A stretch of DNA of 64,000 nucleotides. Origin: Actinomadura livida. GTDB taxonomy: Bacteria > Actinomycetota > Actinomycetes > Streptosporangiales > Streptosporangiaceae. The position numbers and the translations under genes were made by a program. Shown here piece after piece: positions 16,411-24,652 of this stretch. The stretch is from assembly GCF_014648675.1 (NCBI RefSeq), contig NZ_BMRO01000005.1:119285-183284 (forward strand), in the 5' to 3' direction. The first letter of the stretch is position 1, and each line of letters begins with the position of its first letter. Below the pieces are notes generated by a model. That model did no database searches and was not told the origin of the DNA. It saw only the letters and a list, made by a program, of their open reading frames with translations.

Positions 16411-16893
16411 TTAGCTGCCTTCCTTGGTCTCGGGGGACGACGGTGCTGCAGACGGTGCCGCCGGGACGAACACCGGCAGGGCGCGGCCGTCGTCGAGGTC
16501 GACCCACGCCACCCGGACCGGGTCGTCGATGCGCCATTCGTCCGGCTCCCGCTCCTGGAGGCGGGTGAGGAGGACGACGCCCTCGTCCAGCCGGACCCGG
16601 GCGATGACGTACGGGACGGCGAGGTCCGGGCGCGGGGCGCGGTGCACCACCGTGCAGGCGTCCACGACGCCCGTGCCGGCGGACGCGACCCAGTCGAGTT
16701 CGTCCGACCCGCAGTGGATGCAGAGCGGGCGCGGTGGGTGCTGCACGCCCACCGGTCGATCACGCCCGTCCTCCCGGACGCAGCGCGAGCAGGTCTGCAG
16801 GACGAGCCTGTGCTCGGTCGTCGCCTCCCACCACGGGCCCGTGATCTCGTCGGGCGCCGGGACGTCGGGCTTGAAGCCGTCGAGGCCGGTCAT
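16411..16893 (-). CDS. DUF35 / Zn-ribbon OB-fold protein, thiolase partner
   Basis: 160 residues. An N-terminal rubredoxin-like zinc ribbon (CSRC near 35-38 and CIHC near 58-61) is followed by an OB fold (VVDACTVVHRAPRPDLAVPYVIARVRL). Such proteins form complexes with thiolase-like partners. In steroid side-chain degradation the DUF35 domain of ChsH2 is needed by the aldolase Ltp2. The thiolase-like gene lies directly upstream with a 4-base overlap, supporting the same pairing here. Confidence 0.85.
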   Translation of the reverse strand: MTGLDGFKPDVPAPDEITGPWWEATTEHRLVLQTCSRCVREDGRDRPVGVQHPPRPLCIHCGSDELDWVASAGTGVVDACTVVHRAPRPDLAVPYVIARVRLDEGVVLLTRLQEREPDEWRIDDPVRVAWVDLDDGRALPVFVPAAPSAAPSSPETKEGS

Positions 16894-18038
16894 CCGTCCA
16901 CCCCCAGTACCACCGTGGCGTGCGTCGAGAGGATGCCGCCCGTGCCGTGCGCGACCGCGAGCCGCGCGCCGTCGACCTGCCGGTCCCCGGCGTCACCGCG
17001 GAGCTGCCGCACCGCCTCGACCAGCAGCAGGATGCCGAACTGGCCGGGGTGGCAGTAGGACAGGCCGCCGCCGGAGGTGTTGAGCGGGAAGTCGCCGCCG
17101 GGCCTGATCCGGCCGCCGGCGATCCAGTCGAGGGCCTCGCCGCGCCCGCAGAAGCCGAGCCCCTCCAGCGTCAGCGCGACCGTGATCGTGAACGAGTCGT
17201 ACACCTGCACGACGTCGATGTCGGCCGGGGTGACGCCGGCGCGGGCGAACGCGTCCGCGCCGGAGCCCACCGCGCCCGTGACGGTCAGGTCGGGCACCGC
17301 GGTCATCGAGGTGTTGGTCGTCCGCTCGCCGTACCCGAGCACCTCGACGGGCGTGCGCCGCAGGTCGCGGGCGCGCTCCAGCGAGGTGAGGACGATCGCG
17401 CCGCCGCCGTCGGTGACGAGGCAGGAGTCCAGCGCGGTGAGCGGGCTGGAGATCATCGCCGAGCCGAGCACGTCGTCCGCGGTGAGCGGGCCCTTGCCGT
17501 AGCGGAACGCGGCCGGGTTCAGCAGCGCCCACTCCCGCGCGGCCACCGCGATCTCCGCGAGCTGCTCGCGCGTCTTGCCGTACGCGTGCAGGTACCGCTG
17601 CGCGGCCATCGCGTAGTACGACAGCGGGAACAGCGGCCCGTACGGCGTCTCGAACTGCGCCTCGGGCGTGTGGTCCTCGATCACGCCGCCGAGCGAGCGG
17701 GACCGCGCCGACCGCTGGTTGGACGCGAAGGTGATCACGACGGTCTCGGCCTGCCCCGCCTGGATCGCCTGGGCGGCGCGGGCGACGAACATCTCGTACA
17801 CCGAGCCGCCCGCGTACGTCGAGTCCGTCCAGCGCGGCTCGATGCCGAAGTAGTCGGCGAGCTGGGTCGCCGAGAACCGGGCGACGCCGGTCGTGGCGAT
17901 GCCGTCGACGTCGCGCAGGCTGAGGCCCGCGTCGTCGAGCGCCCGCGAGACCGCCTGCGCCTGGAGTCCCAGGATCGACCGGTTCGTCACGCCGAGGTCG
18001 CACTCGGCGGCGCCGACGATCGCGACACCCGTGCTCAT
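16890..18038 (-). CDS. thiolase-like protein, probable Ltp-type retro-aldolase
   Basis: 382 residues of SCP2/lipid-transfer-type thiolase fold (VAIVGAAECDLG start, SSPLTALDSCLVTDGGGAIVL, NTSGGGLSYCHPGQFG end). The segment that carries the nucleophilic cysteine in true thiolases reads TYAGGSVYEMFVARAAQAI, without Cys. Tyrosines in VVQVYDSFT and in LSYCHPG are in the regions where Ltp2 aldolases use tyrosines. I infer cleavage of a beta-hydroxyacyl-CoA side chain rather than thiolysis. DUF35 and two MaoC genes flank it. Confidence 0.8.
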   Translation of the reverse strand: MSTGVAIVGAAECDLGVTNRSILGLQAQAVSRALDDAGLSLRDVDGIATTGVARFSATQLADYFGIEPRWTDSTYAGGSVYEMFVARAAQAIQAGQAETVVITFASNQRSARSRSLGGVIEDHTPEAQFETPYGPLFPLSYYAMAAQRYLHAYGKTREQLAEIAVAAREWALLNPAAFRYGKGPLTADDVLGSAMISSPLTALDSCLVTDGGGAIVLTSLERARDLRRTPVEVLGYGERTTNTSMTAVPDLTVTGAVGSGADAFARAGVTPADIDVVQVYDSFTITVALTLEGLGFCGRGEALDWIAGGRIRPGGDFPLNTSGGGLSYCHPGQFGILLLVEAVRQLRGDAGDRQVDGARLAVAHGTGGILSTHATVVLGVDG

Positions 18039-18490
18039 CGTGCCTCCTTCCCCCCTGGCCCGTCGGCCGTGCCGAGCAGGACCCGGGCGCTCGCCGGGGC
18101 CACGGCGACGCGGTCGACCCCGCCGTCCTCGCCGACGACGACCACCCGCAGGTCGAGGTCGAGGTAGCCGTCCCCGGCCTCGGTGACCGTGCCCTCGCAG
18201 CGGACGGTCTCCTCCGCGAACACCAGGGCCTTGAAGCTGAACTCCAGCGTGCGGACGAAGCACTTCGGGCCGAGCCAGTCCTGGATCTGCTCGACGAGGA
18301 GGGCGCCGAACACCTGGCCGTCCACGACCACGCCGGGCAGCTTCTTCGCCTTGATGAAGTCCAGGTCGTAGTGCAGCCGGTACCAGTCCCAGGTGGCCCC
18401 CGCGTAGGCGATCATCTCCGGGAACGTGATCGTGCGTTCCAGCGGGGTAACCGTCTCCCCGGCCTGGTGCGCTGCCGTCGCGGCGGTCAT
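18035..18490 (-). CDS. MaoC-like hydratase subunit
   Basis: 151 residues with a single hotdog domain: ITFPEMIAYAGATWDWYRLHYDLDFIKAKKLPGVVVDGQ carries the catalytic D/R-x4-H-type motif (WYRLHYD). With the FAS1-like subunit encoded directly upstream (4-base overlap) it probably forms a two-subunit hydratase like ChsH1/ChsH2 or HadAB. The product would be the beta-hydroxyacyl-CoA used by the neighbouring aldolase. Confidence 0.8.
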   Translation of the reverse strand: MTAATAAHQAGETVTPLERTITFPEMIAYAGATWDWYRLHYDLDFIKAKKLPGVVVDGQVFGALLVEQIQDWLGPKCFVRTLEFSFKALVFAEETVRCEGTVTEAGDGYLDLDLRVVVVGEDGGVDRVAVAPASARVLLGTADGPGGKEAR

Positions 18491-18987
18491 GTCCCCGCCT
18501 CCAGCGATACGTAGATGATGGTCTCCTCGTTCTCCGCGAGCAGGTCCCCGTCCTGCTGCGTGTACGTCGCCCGCGAGGTGATGATCAGCATGTCCGCGCC
18601 CGCCCGGTTCCGCTTGCCGGCCACCTCGGTGATCTCCCAGGTGGCGGTGACGATGTCGGACGGCAGGATCCGGCGGTGGAACACGTAGCGGTTGCCGCCG
18701 CGGACCTGCCGGGTGCCGGGCAGGTCGATGCCCCAGTTGTGGCCCGCGTGGCCGTCCGGGTCGATCGGCAGGTTCGCGTACTGGTTCGTCTCGCAGATCA
18801 GCGTCGGCGGCGCGGTCACGTCGGCCAGGCCCTGCGCCCGCGCGAACTCCGGGTCGGAGTACAGCGGGTTGTGGTCGCCGATCGACAGCCCGAAGTAGCG
18901 GCCGGCCGCGGCGCCCATCGGCTCGGGCGCGGTGTAGACCTTCTTCCGGCCGACGAGGGCGCGCATCTCGTCGGTGAGCAGCGTCAT
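18487..18987 (-). CDS. FAS1-like / MaoC N-terminal dehydratase subunit
   Basis: 166 residues matching the N-terminal MaoC-like dehydratase domain: GRKKVYTAPEPMGAAAGRYFGLSIGDHNPLYSDPEFA, then APPTLICETN and VRGGNRYVFHRRI. These domains usually bind acyl-CoA and pair with a catalytic hotdog subunit, here the next gene. ATG start; both ends overlap neighbours by 4 bases. Confidence 0.8.
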   Translation of the reverse strand: MTLLTDEMRALVGRKKVYTAPEPMGAAAGRYFGLSIGDHNPLYSDPEFARAQGLADVTAPPTLICETNQYANLPIDPDGHAGHNWGIDLPGTRQVRGGNRYVFHRRILPSDIVTATWEITEVAGKRNRAGADMLIITSRATYTQQDGDLLAENEETIIYVSLEAGT

Positions 18988-20246
18988 GACGCGTCCCCCG
19001 TGGTGGCGTGCGCCGTGGTTGCGTGCGCCGTGGTCGGGGCGCCCTCCGGGTACAGGGCGGTCGGGAACACCTCGAGCAGGAACTCCGGCCGCAGCAGCCC
19101 CTTGCAGATCGCCCCGGTCGACGCCGGCCAGGGCGGCGACAGCAGCCGCTCCCGGACGGGCGCGACCGCGCGGTACTGCCGCAGCGCCGACTCGACGCAG
19201 AACTCGATGGTCGACAGCAGGTCCGCCGGGCCGAGGCCCGCGTACTCCAGCAGGTGCAGGATCGAGCCGTAGGTGACCTCCGCCTGCGCCCCGATGTCGT
19301 CCGGGTGCAGCGCCTCCTGCGTCTCCATGTCGAGCGCCGCGAACCCCGACATGAACAGGGTGCGTCCCGCGCGGACGCCCGGCGCGTAGGTCAGCGTGTC
19401 GTAGCGCGACCAGCCCGGGTTCACCAGTTCGAGGGGGTGCCGCGACGCGGTGACGTCGATCGCGACGAGCGCCTCGGGGTGGTGCAGCCGGCTCATCAGG
19501 ATGCCGCCCGCCCCCGGGTACACGCCCGCGCCGCCGAGCCGCTCCTTCCGGACGCGGTGCGTCTTGCGGTACACCTCGCGCGTGGCGGGCGTCGAGTAGT
19601 CGTAGGTCGTCACCGCGTCGTCGAGCGACAGGCCCGCCTTGCGGAGCAGCGCGTCCGCCCGGTCGAGGCAGTAGGCGTACTGCCCGGCGAAGTCGCCGGG
19701 GCTGACGACGTCGCCCGACTCGTCCACCGGGACCATCGTCGGCAGGTGCACGGTGCCGTCGTGGCCCTCCCGGACCGGCGAGGGCGCCCACGTGCCCGCC
19801 TCGCGCCGCTCGCTGGCCGCGAGCAGCTCGGCGCCGCCCCCGCGGACGGCGTGCAGCTCGACCTCCAGCAGCGCGGCGGACCGGACGAGCCGCTCCACGA
19901 CCACCGTCGTCACCGTGGGCCGGTGCTCGCCGAAGACCTCCTTGCGGACGGCCGCGGCGGCCTCGTAGTCGGCCAGCCCGGCGATCGTGACGTTCTCCGT
20001 CACGTGCACGACGTCACCGGGGCCGTACCCGGCCGCCTCGATGATCGTCATCGTCTTCTCGTAGGCGGTGCGCGCCTGCTCGGTCATCGTCCCGGAGACG
20101 GTCATCTTCCCGACCGCCTCGTCGAACGCGGCGGCGGTGTGCCCGGACGACCACGCGCCCCCGTCCTCCGACAGCCCGAGGCAGAACGTGAACCCCTCGT
20201 AGGGGAACCACGGGAAGACGGCGGGCTTGATCGCTTGCAGTGTCAT
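18984..20246 (-). CDS. tandem RidA (YjgF/L-PSP) domain fusion protein
   Basis: 420 residues, about three times a RidA monomer. One RidA-like domain occupies residues about 1-140 (WSSGHTAAAF, TYEKTMTIIEAAGYGPGDVVHVTENVTI) and a second about 235-400 (AGRTLFMSGFAALDME, ILHLLEYAGLGPADLLSTIEFC), with a related linker between (YCLDRADALLRKAGLSLDDAV). RidA proteins hydrolyse enamines/imines, and relatives act in aromatic degradation. The C-terminus has a TTAHATTAHATT repeat from an imperfect 15-bp tandem repeat. Its place in an acyl-CoA operon suggests handling of an unstable intermediate; this is inference. Confidence 0.75.
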   Translation of the reverse strand: MTLQAIKPAVFPWFPYEGFTFCLGLSEDGGAWSSGHTAAAFDEAVGKMTVSGTMTEQARTAYEKTMTIIEAAGYGPGDVVHVTENVTIAGLADYEAAAAVRKEVFGEHRPTVTTVVVERLVRSAALLEVELHAVRGGGAELLAASERREAGTWAPSPVREGHDGTVHLPTMVPVDESGDVVSPGDFAGQYAYCLDRADALLRKAGLSLDDAVTTYDYSTPATREVYRKTHRVRKERLGGAGVYPGAGGILMSRLHHPEALVAIDVTASRHPLELVNPGWSRYDTLTYAPGVRAGRTLFMSGFAALDMETQEALHPDDIGAQAEVTYGSILHLLEYAGLGPADLLSTIEFCVESALRQYRAVAPVRERLLSPPWPASTGAICKGLLRPEFLLEVFPTALYPEGAPTTAHATTAHATTGDAS

Positions 20247-21628
20247 TGGTTCTCCTGCCGGTTGAACTGGGCGAGGCCGGCGGCGGCCCGCATGACGGCG
20301 GCGGCGTCCGGCTGCCCGCCGAGCGACTCGACGATCCGCGCGAACCCCTCCGCCTCGGCCGCCGGGACCCCGGCGGCGCCCTCGAACTTGGCGAGCAGTG
20401 CCGCGCGGCCGAGCGGGCGGTCCCCGCCGCCCGCGCTGCGCGGTACCGAGCCCGTCACCTCGCGGCCGTCGCCGAGGGTGATCGTGACGCGGCCGGGCGC
20501 GTCGGCGGCGGCGACGCCGGGCGGGCCGGTGACGTCCCAGCGGACGCGTGCGGCGAGCCGGGTCACCTCGGGCCGGGCGATCGAGTCCGGCTCGAACGTG
20601 TCCAGCGCCAGTCCCCCGTCGGTGATCAGCGCGGCGACCGTCCAGGGCAGCGAGAACTTCGCCGCGTACGGGGTCGCGGGCCGGGTCAGGTCGCGGGAGG
20701 TGTCGCAGACGGTCGGCGCCGAGTCCGGGTGGACCACGGCGTGGATGCTCGCGATCTCGTCCGGGACGAGCCGCTCGCGGGCCATGACGTCCAGGACCGC
20801 GTCGATCGTGGCGTGCGACAGCTGGCACGCCGCGTACGGCTTGATCCCGATCCGGGTGGTCTCCCAGCGCTCCCCGAGCCCGGCCACGATGGACGCCGGG
20901 TCCGCGGGCTTGCCGGAGAGGGCGTCGAACACGCCGTGCGGCCCGTCGAAGACGGTCTCCGGCCCGGTCGCGCCCGCCGCCGCGAGCCGCGCCGCGATGA
21001 TCCCGGACTGCGTCGCGAACCCCGGGTGCAGCTGCTTGGTGGACGCGCCGGTGCCGAGGAAGGCGAGCAGGCCGCCCGCCTGGCTGCCCGCGATGCCGAG
21101 CGCGTTGGCCGCCCGCACCTCGTCCAGCCCGAGGAGCCGCGCGGCGACCAGGGCCGACGAGAACACCCCGGCGGCCATGGTGGCGTGCAGCCCGCGTGCG
21201 TGGAAGCCGTGCGGCGCGGCGGCCGCGACGCGGCACGCCGTCTCGTACCCGGCGACCGCCGCGAGCAGGACCTCCCGCCCGGAGGCGCCGGTCTGCTGGC
21301 CGACGGCGAACGCGGCGGGCAGCACGACCGCGGTCGCGTGCACCAGCCCGCCCGCGTGCGTGTCGTCGAAGTCGAGGGCGTGCACGAGCGTGCCGTTCGC
21401 GAGCCCGGCGGCGGGCGCGGACAGCAGCTCGCCGGTGCCGAGCACCGCCGCCTCCGGCGGGCCGCCGAGCCCCCGCGCCACCTCGATCGCGGGCGCCGCC
21501 GCGCCCGTGCGGAGGGCGCCGAGCGCGGTGCCGAAGCCGTCCAGCAGGTGCCGTGTCGCGGCGGCGCTCACCGGCCCGGGCACCTCGGCCAGGCCGAGCG
21601 CCCAGGCGGCCAGCTCCCGTGCGATCAT
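20243..21628 (-). CDS. MmgE/PrpD family protein
   Basis: 461 residues, full length for the family that includes 2-methylcitrate dehydratase and cis-aconitate decarboxylase. Family marks include ANGTLVHALDFDDTHAGGLVHATAVVLPAAFA in the helical domain, KQLHPGFATQSGIIAARLAA and IGIKPYAACQLSHATIDAVL. It likely catalyses dehydration or decarboxylation of a tricarboxylate-like or beta-hydroxy acid. ATG start; overlaps the CoA-transferase stop and the RidA start by 4 bases each. Confidence 0.8.
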   Translation of the reverse strand: MIARELAAWALGLAEVPGPVSAAATRHLLDGFGTALGALRTGAAAPAIEVARGLGGPPEAAVLGTGELLSAPAAGLANGTLVHALDFDDTHAGGLVHATAVVLPAAFAVGQQTGASGREVLLAAVAGYETACRVAAAAPHGFHARGLHATMAAGVFSSALVAARLLGLDEVRAANALGIAGSQAGGLLAFLGTGASTKQLHPGFATQSGIIAARLAAAGATGPETVFDGPHGVFDALSGKPADPASIVAGLGERWETTRIGIKPYAACQLSHATIDAVLDVMARERLVPDEIASIHAVVHPDSAPTVCDTSRDLTRPATPYAAKFSLPWTVAALITDGGLALDTFEPDSIARPEVTRLAARVRWDVTGPPGVAAADAPGRVTITLGDGREVTGSVPRSAGGGDRPLGRAALLAKFEGAAGVPAAEAEGFARIVESLGGQPDAAAVMRAAAGLAQFNRQENQ

Positions 21629-22887
21629 CGTGACGCCGCCTCCGGCTCCGTGTCCGCGGACGCCGCGGGCGCGCTCTCCTCGGCGGGCGCGTCGCCGAAC
21701 GCTCCCCCGGCCCGCAGCCGCTCCACCGTGGCATCGTCATACCCGGCGATCTCCCGGACGACCAGGTCGAAGTCCTCGTTGCGGCGCGGCGCCCTGCGGT
21801 ACTCGGGCGGCTCGGAGCCGACCCGGACCGGCGAGGCGAGCTGCTCCACCGTCCCGAACCGCGGGTGCTCGGTCGTCACCCGCAGCCCGCGGGCCTTGGT
21901 GTGCTCCTCCTCCATGGCCTGCGCGACGTCGTTGATGGGGCCGCAGGGGATGGACGCGGCGTAGAGCTGCTCCAGCCACTCGTCCACGGTGCGCTGCCGG
22001 AAGATGTCCTCAAGGAGCGGGATCAGCGTGTCCTTGTTGCGCCGCCGGTCGGCGAACGAGCCGAACCCCGACTCGGGCTCGGCCCACTCGGGGTGGCCCA
22101 CGACGGAGGCCAGCCGCGTCCAGAACTTCTCCTTCGCGCAGCCGACGATGAACCAGCCGTCGCTCGCCTCGAACGCCTGGAACGGCACCAGCGACGGGTG
22201 CGCGGAGTGCCGCGTCCGCTCCGGTGTGAACCCGGCGTTCAGGTGCCAGACCGCCGGGTAGGTCAGCAGCCCGATCGCGGTGTCGTACAGGCTGACGTCG
22301 CAGTCCATGCCGACGCCGTCGCGGCGCGCGGCGTGCAGCCCGGCCAGCAGCGAGATCGCGGCGACGAACCCGCCGGAGTAGTCGACCAGCGACAGCCCCG
22401 ACTTGGTGGGCGGGCCGTCCGGCTCGCCGGTCAGGTCCATCCAGCCGGCGAGGCCCTGCAGCACGTAGTCGTAGCCCGGCTCCCTGCTGCGCGGCCCGTT
22501 CATGCCGAACCCCGTCAGCGAGCAGCACACGATGGCCGGGTTCAGGTGCTTCAGGTCGTCGTAGGTGATGCCGATCTTCTTCGGGACGTCGCCGCGCAGG
22601 TTGGAGTACACGACGTCGGAGACCTTCACCAGGTCCTCGAAGACCCGGCGGCCCGCGTCCGTCGACAGGTCGAGGGACAGGCTGCGCTTGTTGCGGTTGA
22701 ACGTCTCGAAGAACAGGGAGTCCTCGCCCTCGCCGTACGGGGGGACGTAGCGGCCGACGTCGCCGCCGGACCGGGGCTCCTCGATCTTGATCACCTCGGC
22801 GCCGAGGTCGGCGAGGTGCACGCTGCCGAACGGGCCGGCGCCGTACTGCTCGACGGCGATGATGCGGACGTCTTCCAGAGGTTTCAC
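21625..22887 (-). CDS. CaiB/BaiF family CoA-transferase (family III)
   Basis: 420 residues. Family III features include the N-terminal LADLGAEVIKIEEPRSGGDVGRY, LDLSTDAGRRVFEDLVKVSDVV, and the catalytic aspartate Asp140 in EPGYDYVLQGLAGWMDLTGEPDGPP. It moves CoA between carboxylates. The adjacent MmgE/PrpD, MaoC and CitE-like genes suggest a dicarboxylic or branched acid substrate. GTG start. The Ala/Glu/Ser-rich C-terminal tail is probably disordered. Confidence 0.88.
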   Translation of the reverse strand: MKPLEDVRIIAVEQYGAGPFGSVHLADLGAEVIKIEEPRSGGDVGRYVPPYGEGEDSLFFETFNRNKRSLSLDLSTDAGRRVFEDLVKVSDVVYSNLRGDVPKKIGITYDDLKHLNPAIVCCSLTGFGMNGPRSREPGYDYVLQGLAGWMDLTGEPDGPPTKSGLSLVDYSGGFVAAISLLAGLHAARRDGVGMDCDVSLYDTAIGLLTYPAVWHLNAGFTPERTRHSAHPSLVPFQAFEASDGWFIVGCAKEKFWTRLASVVGHPEWAEPESGFGSFADRRRNKDTLIPLLEDIFRQRTVDEWLEQLYAASIPCGPINDVAQAMEEEHTKARGLRVTTEHPRFGTVEQLASPVRVGSEPPEYRRAPRRNEDFDLVVREIAGYDDATVERLRAGGAFGDAPAEESAPAASADTEPEAASR

Positions 22888-23918
22888 GAGGCGCTCCCTG
22901 TGAGGTCAGGCAGCAGCGCCAGGAGCTCGTCCTGGGCCGCGCGGGTCTCGGCGGCGCTGAGGCCGTGGGTCGGCGGGCTGAGCTTCACCGCGTCGGCGAG
23001 GCCCTCGTAGGCGGCGATGCGCTCGGCGACCTCCGCGCGCCCGCCGGCCATCGTGAGCGCGTCGATCATGTCGGCGGAGACCGTCTCGGCGAGGTGCTCG
23101 GCGCCGGTGCCGTTGCGGAACGCGTCGATCACCGCCTGCTGCTGCCCGGCCAGCCCGTGGAAGTCGAAGAAGTCGGCGTAGGTGCGGACGCTGGCGTAGA
23201 AGCCGACGAGTCCGGAGACGCGGCGCAGCGCGGTGGCGCGGTCGTTGGACACCGAGCAGCACGCGGAGACGACGACCTCGACGTCCGCGCGCCGCTTGCC
23301 CTCGGTCCGGGCGATCCCGGCCTCCAGCTCCGGCAGCACCCGCTCGGCGAGGTAGCGCGGCGAGCACAGCTCGTGGCTGATCCAGCCGTCGCCGATCTCG
23401 CCGGCCAGCCGGGTCATGGCCGGGCCCATCGCGGCGATGTGCACGGGGATATCGGTGCGGCGGACGGCGAACGGGCGCTGGTAGCCGCGGATCCGCATCG
23501 GCTCCTCCTCGCCCGGCAGGTCGATCGGCTCGCCCGTCGTGCACGTCTCCCAGAAGTGGCGGACGTTGCGGACGACCTCGCGCATGTGCCGGACGGGCTT
23601 GCCGAACGGCACGTTGTGCCAGTCCTCGTTGAGCCGCTGCACCCCGGAACCCAGGCCGAGGACGAACCGCCCGCCGGACAGGTCGTCCAGGTCCAACGCC
23701 TCCAGCGCGGTGATCATCGGGCTGCGGGTGAACGCGAGCGCGATCCCGGTGCCGATCCGCGCCCGCTCCGTCGCGGCGGCGAGCGCCGCCGCGGCGACCG
23801 TGGCGCTGCGGTGCAGCTCGGGCACCCAGATGACCTCGGCGCCGCCCGCCTCGGCGCGGCGGGCCGCGTCGGCCAGCTCCGCCAGCGTCTCCCCCCAGGG
23901 CGCGAAGGTGATCCTCAT
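22884..23918 (-). CDS. LLM-class flavin/F420-dependent oxidoreductase
   Basis: 344 residues with the luciferase-like TIM barrel: MRITFAPWGETLAEL, VIWVPELHRSATVAAAALA, ARIGTGIALAFTRSP, GRFVLGLGSGVQR and IPVHIAAMGPAMTRLAGEIGDGW. It resembles F420-dependent methylene-H4MPT-reductase-like proteins of actinobacteria. ATG at 23918 overlaps the MaoC stop as ATGA. A redox step, perhaps oxidation of a hydroxyl group, is inferred. Confidence 0.82.
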   Translation of the reverse strand: MRITFAPWGETLAELADAARRAEAGGAEVIWVPELHRSATVAAAALAAATERARIGTGIALAFTRSPMITALEALDLDDLSGGRFVLGLGSGVQRLNEDWHNVPFGKPVRHMREVVRNVRHFWETCTTGEPIDLPGEEEPMRIRGYQRPFAVRRTDIPVHIAAMGPAMTRLAGEIGDGWISHELCSPRYLAERVLPELEAGIARTEGKRRADVEVVVSACCSVSNDRATALRRVSGLVGFYASVRTYADFFDFHGLAGQQQAVIDAFRNGTGAEHLAETVSADMIDALTMAGGRAEVAERIAAYEGLADAVKLSPPTHGLSAAETRAAQDELLALLPDLTGSAS

Positions 23919-24451
23919 GCGCGCTCTTCCTCGGCCTCGAGGGTGAGCGGCTTCTTCGCCTCGGGGAACAGGTCGTTCAGCGGCTCGGCGCCCCGCTTGT
24001 AGACGTAGAAGGTGCGGCGGAACGTGCACACCTCGTCGCCGTCCTGGTTCAGGGTGCGGGTGCGGATGGTGACGATCCCGGCGTGCGGGCGGCTCGACGA
24101 CTCGCGCTTGTCCAGCACGATCGACTCGCTGAACAGCGTGTCGCCGGCGAAGACGGGGTGGGGGAGCTTGATGTCCTCCCAGCCGAGGTTGGCGAACGCG
24201 TTCTGCGTGGTGTCGATGACGCTCTGCCCGACGGCGATCGCGACGGTGAGGGTGGACACGACCAGCGGCTTGCCGAACTCGGACTTCGCGGCGTACTCGC
24301 CGTTGAAGTGCATCTGGTTCGTGTTCATCGTCAGGAGCGTGAACCAGGTGTTGTCGGCCTCGGTGACCGTGCGCCCGAGGGGGTGCCGGTAGACGTCGCC
24401 CACCTGGAAGTCCTCGTAGAACCGTCCGTTCCACCCGTCCTTGAGCGTCAT
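23915..24451 (-). CDS. MaoC family hydratase (Mch/Ich-like)
   Basis: 178 residues, similar in size to mesaconyl-CoA and itaconyl-CoA hydratase-type MaoC proteins. It contains YEDFQVGDVYRHPLGRTVTEADNTWFTLLTMNTNQMHFN, with the catalytic D/N-x4-H motif, and AGDTLFSESIVLDKRESSSRPHAGIV. It is the first gene of an 11-gene operon ending with the CitE-like lyase. Operator copy D lies about 30 bases upstream of the ATG. Confidence 0.85.
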   Translation of the reverse strand: MTLKDGWNGRFYEDFQVGDVYRHPLGRTVTEADNTWFTLLTMNTNQMHFNGEYAAKSEFGKPLVVSTLTVAIAVGQSVIDTTQNAFANLGWEDIKLPHPVFAGDTLFSESIVLDKRESSSRPHAGIVTIRTRTLNQDGDEVCTFRRTFYVYKRGAEPLNDLFPEAKKPLTLEAEEERA

Positions 24452-24481
24452 GGCCGTCCTCTCGCATCGCACTGGAGTCGT

Positions 24482-24496
24482 TAAAGTCAGACGTAT
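24482..24496 (-). promoter_or_regulatory. 15-bp dyad operator, copy D
   Basis: On the minus strand this reads ATACGTCTGACTTTA, directly upstream of the 11-gene operon. The central TCTGA/TCAGA core is kept. Confidence 0.65.
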
Positions 24497-24596
24497 TGAT
24501 TCTAGGGCAAGGTCACGGTCGATGTCCAAGCCGGGGCGACTCTCCGATTAGGTCCTTTGGCGGGCCGCACCTGCGCATTTGCGGTGCCGACCGCGC

Positions 24597-24629
24597 GAGG
24601 CGCGGCCAACGTCGGTGCGGCCGCGCCTC
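24597..24629 (-). terminator. hairpin downstream of the AceE-like gene
   Basis: Perfect 11-bp arms (24597-24607 GAGGCGCGGCC and 24619-24629) around an 11-base loop, just after the AceE-like stop codon on the minus strand. It probably separates that gene from the 11-gene operon. The rest of 24497-24652 shows no gene. Confidence 0.6.
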
Positions 24630-24652
24630 AGCGAAACATCAGAGGTTTGCGG

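Noticed and set aside
16890..18038. Thiolase-like gene considered as a true acetyl-CoA acetyltransferase
   Set aside because: The nucleophilic cysteine segment has Ala-Gly-Gly-Ser, and a DUF35 partner is adjacent, which fits an Ltp-type aldolase better.
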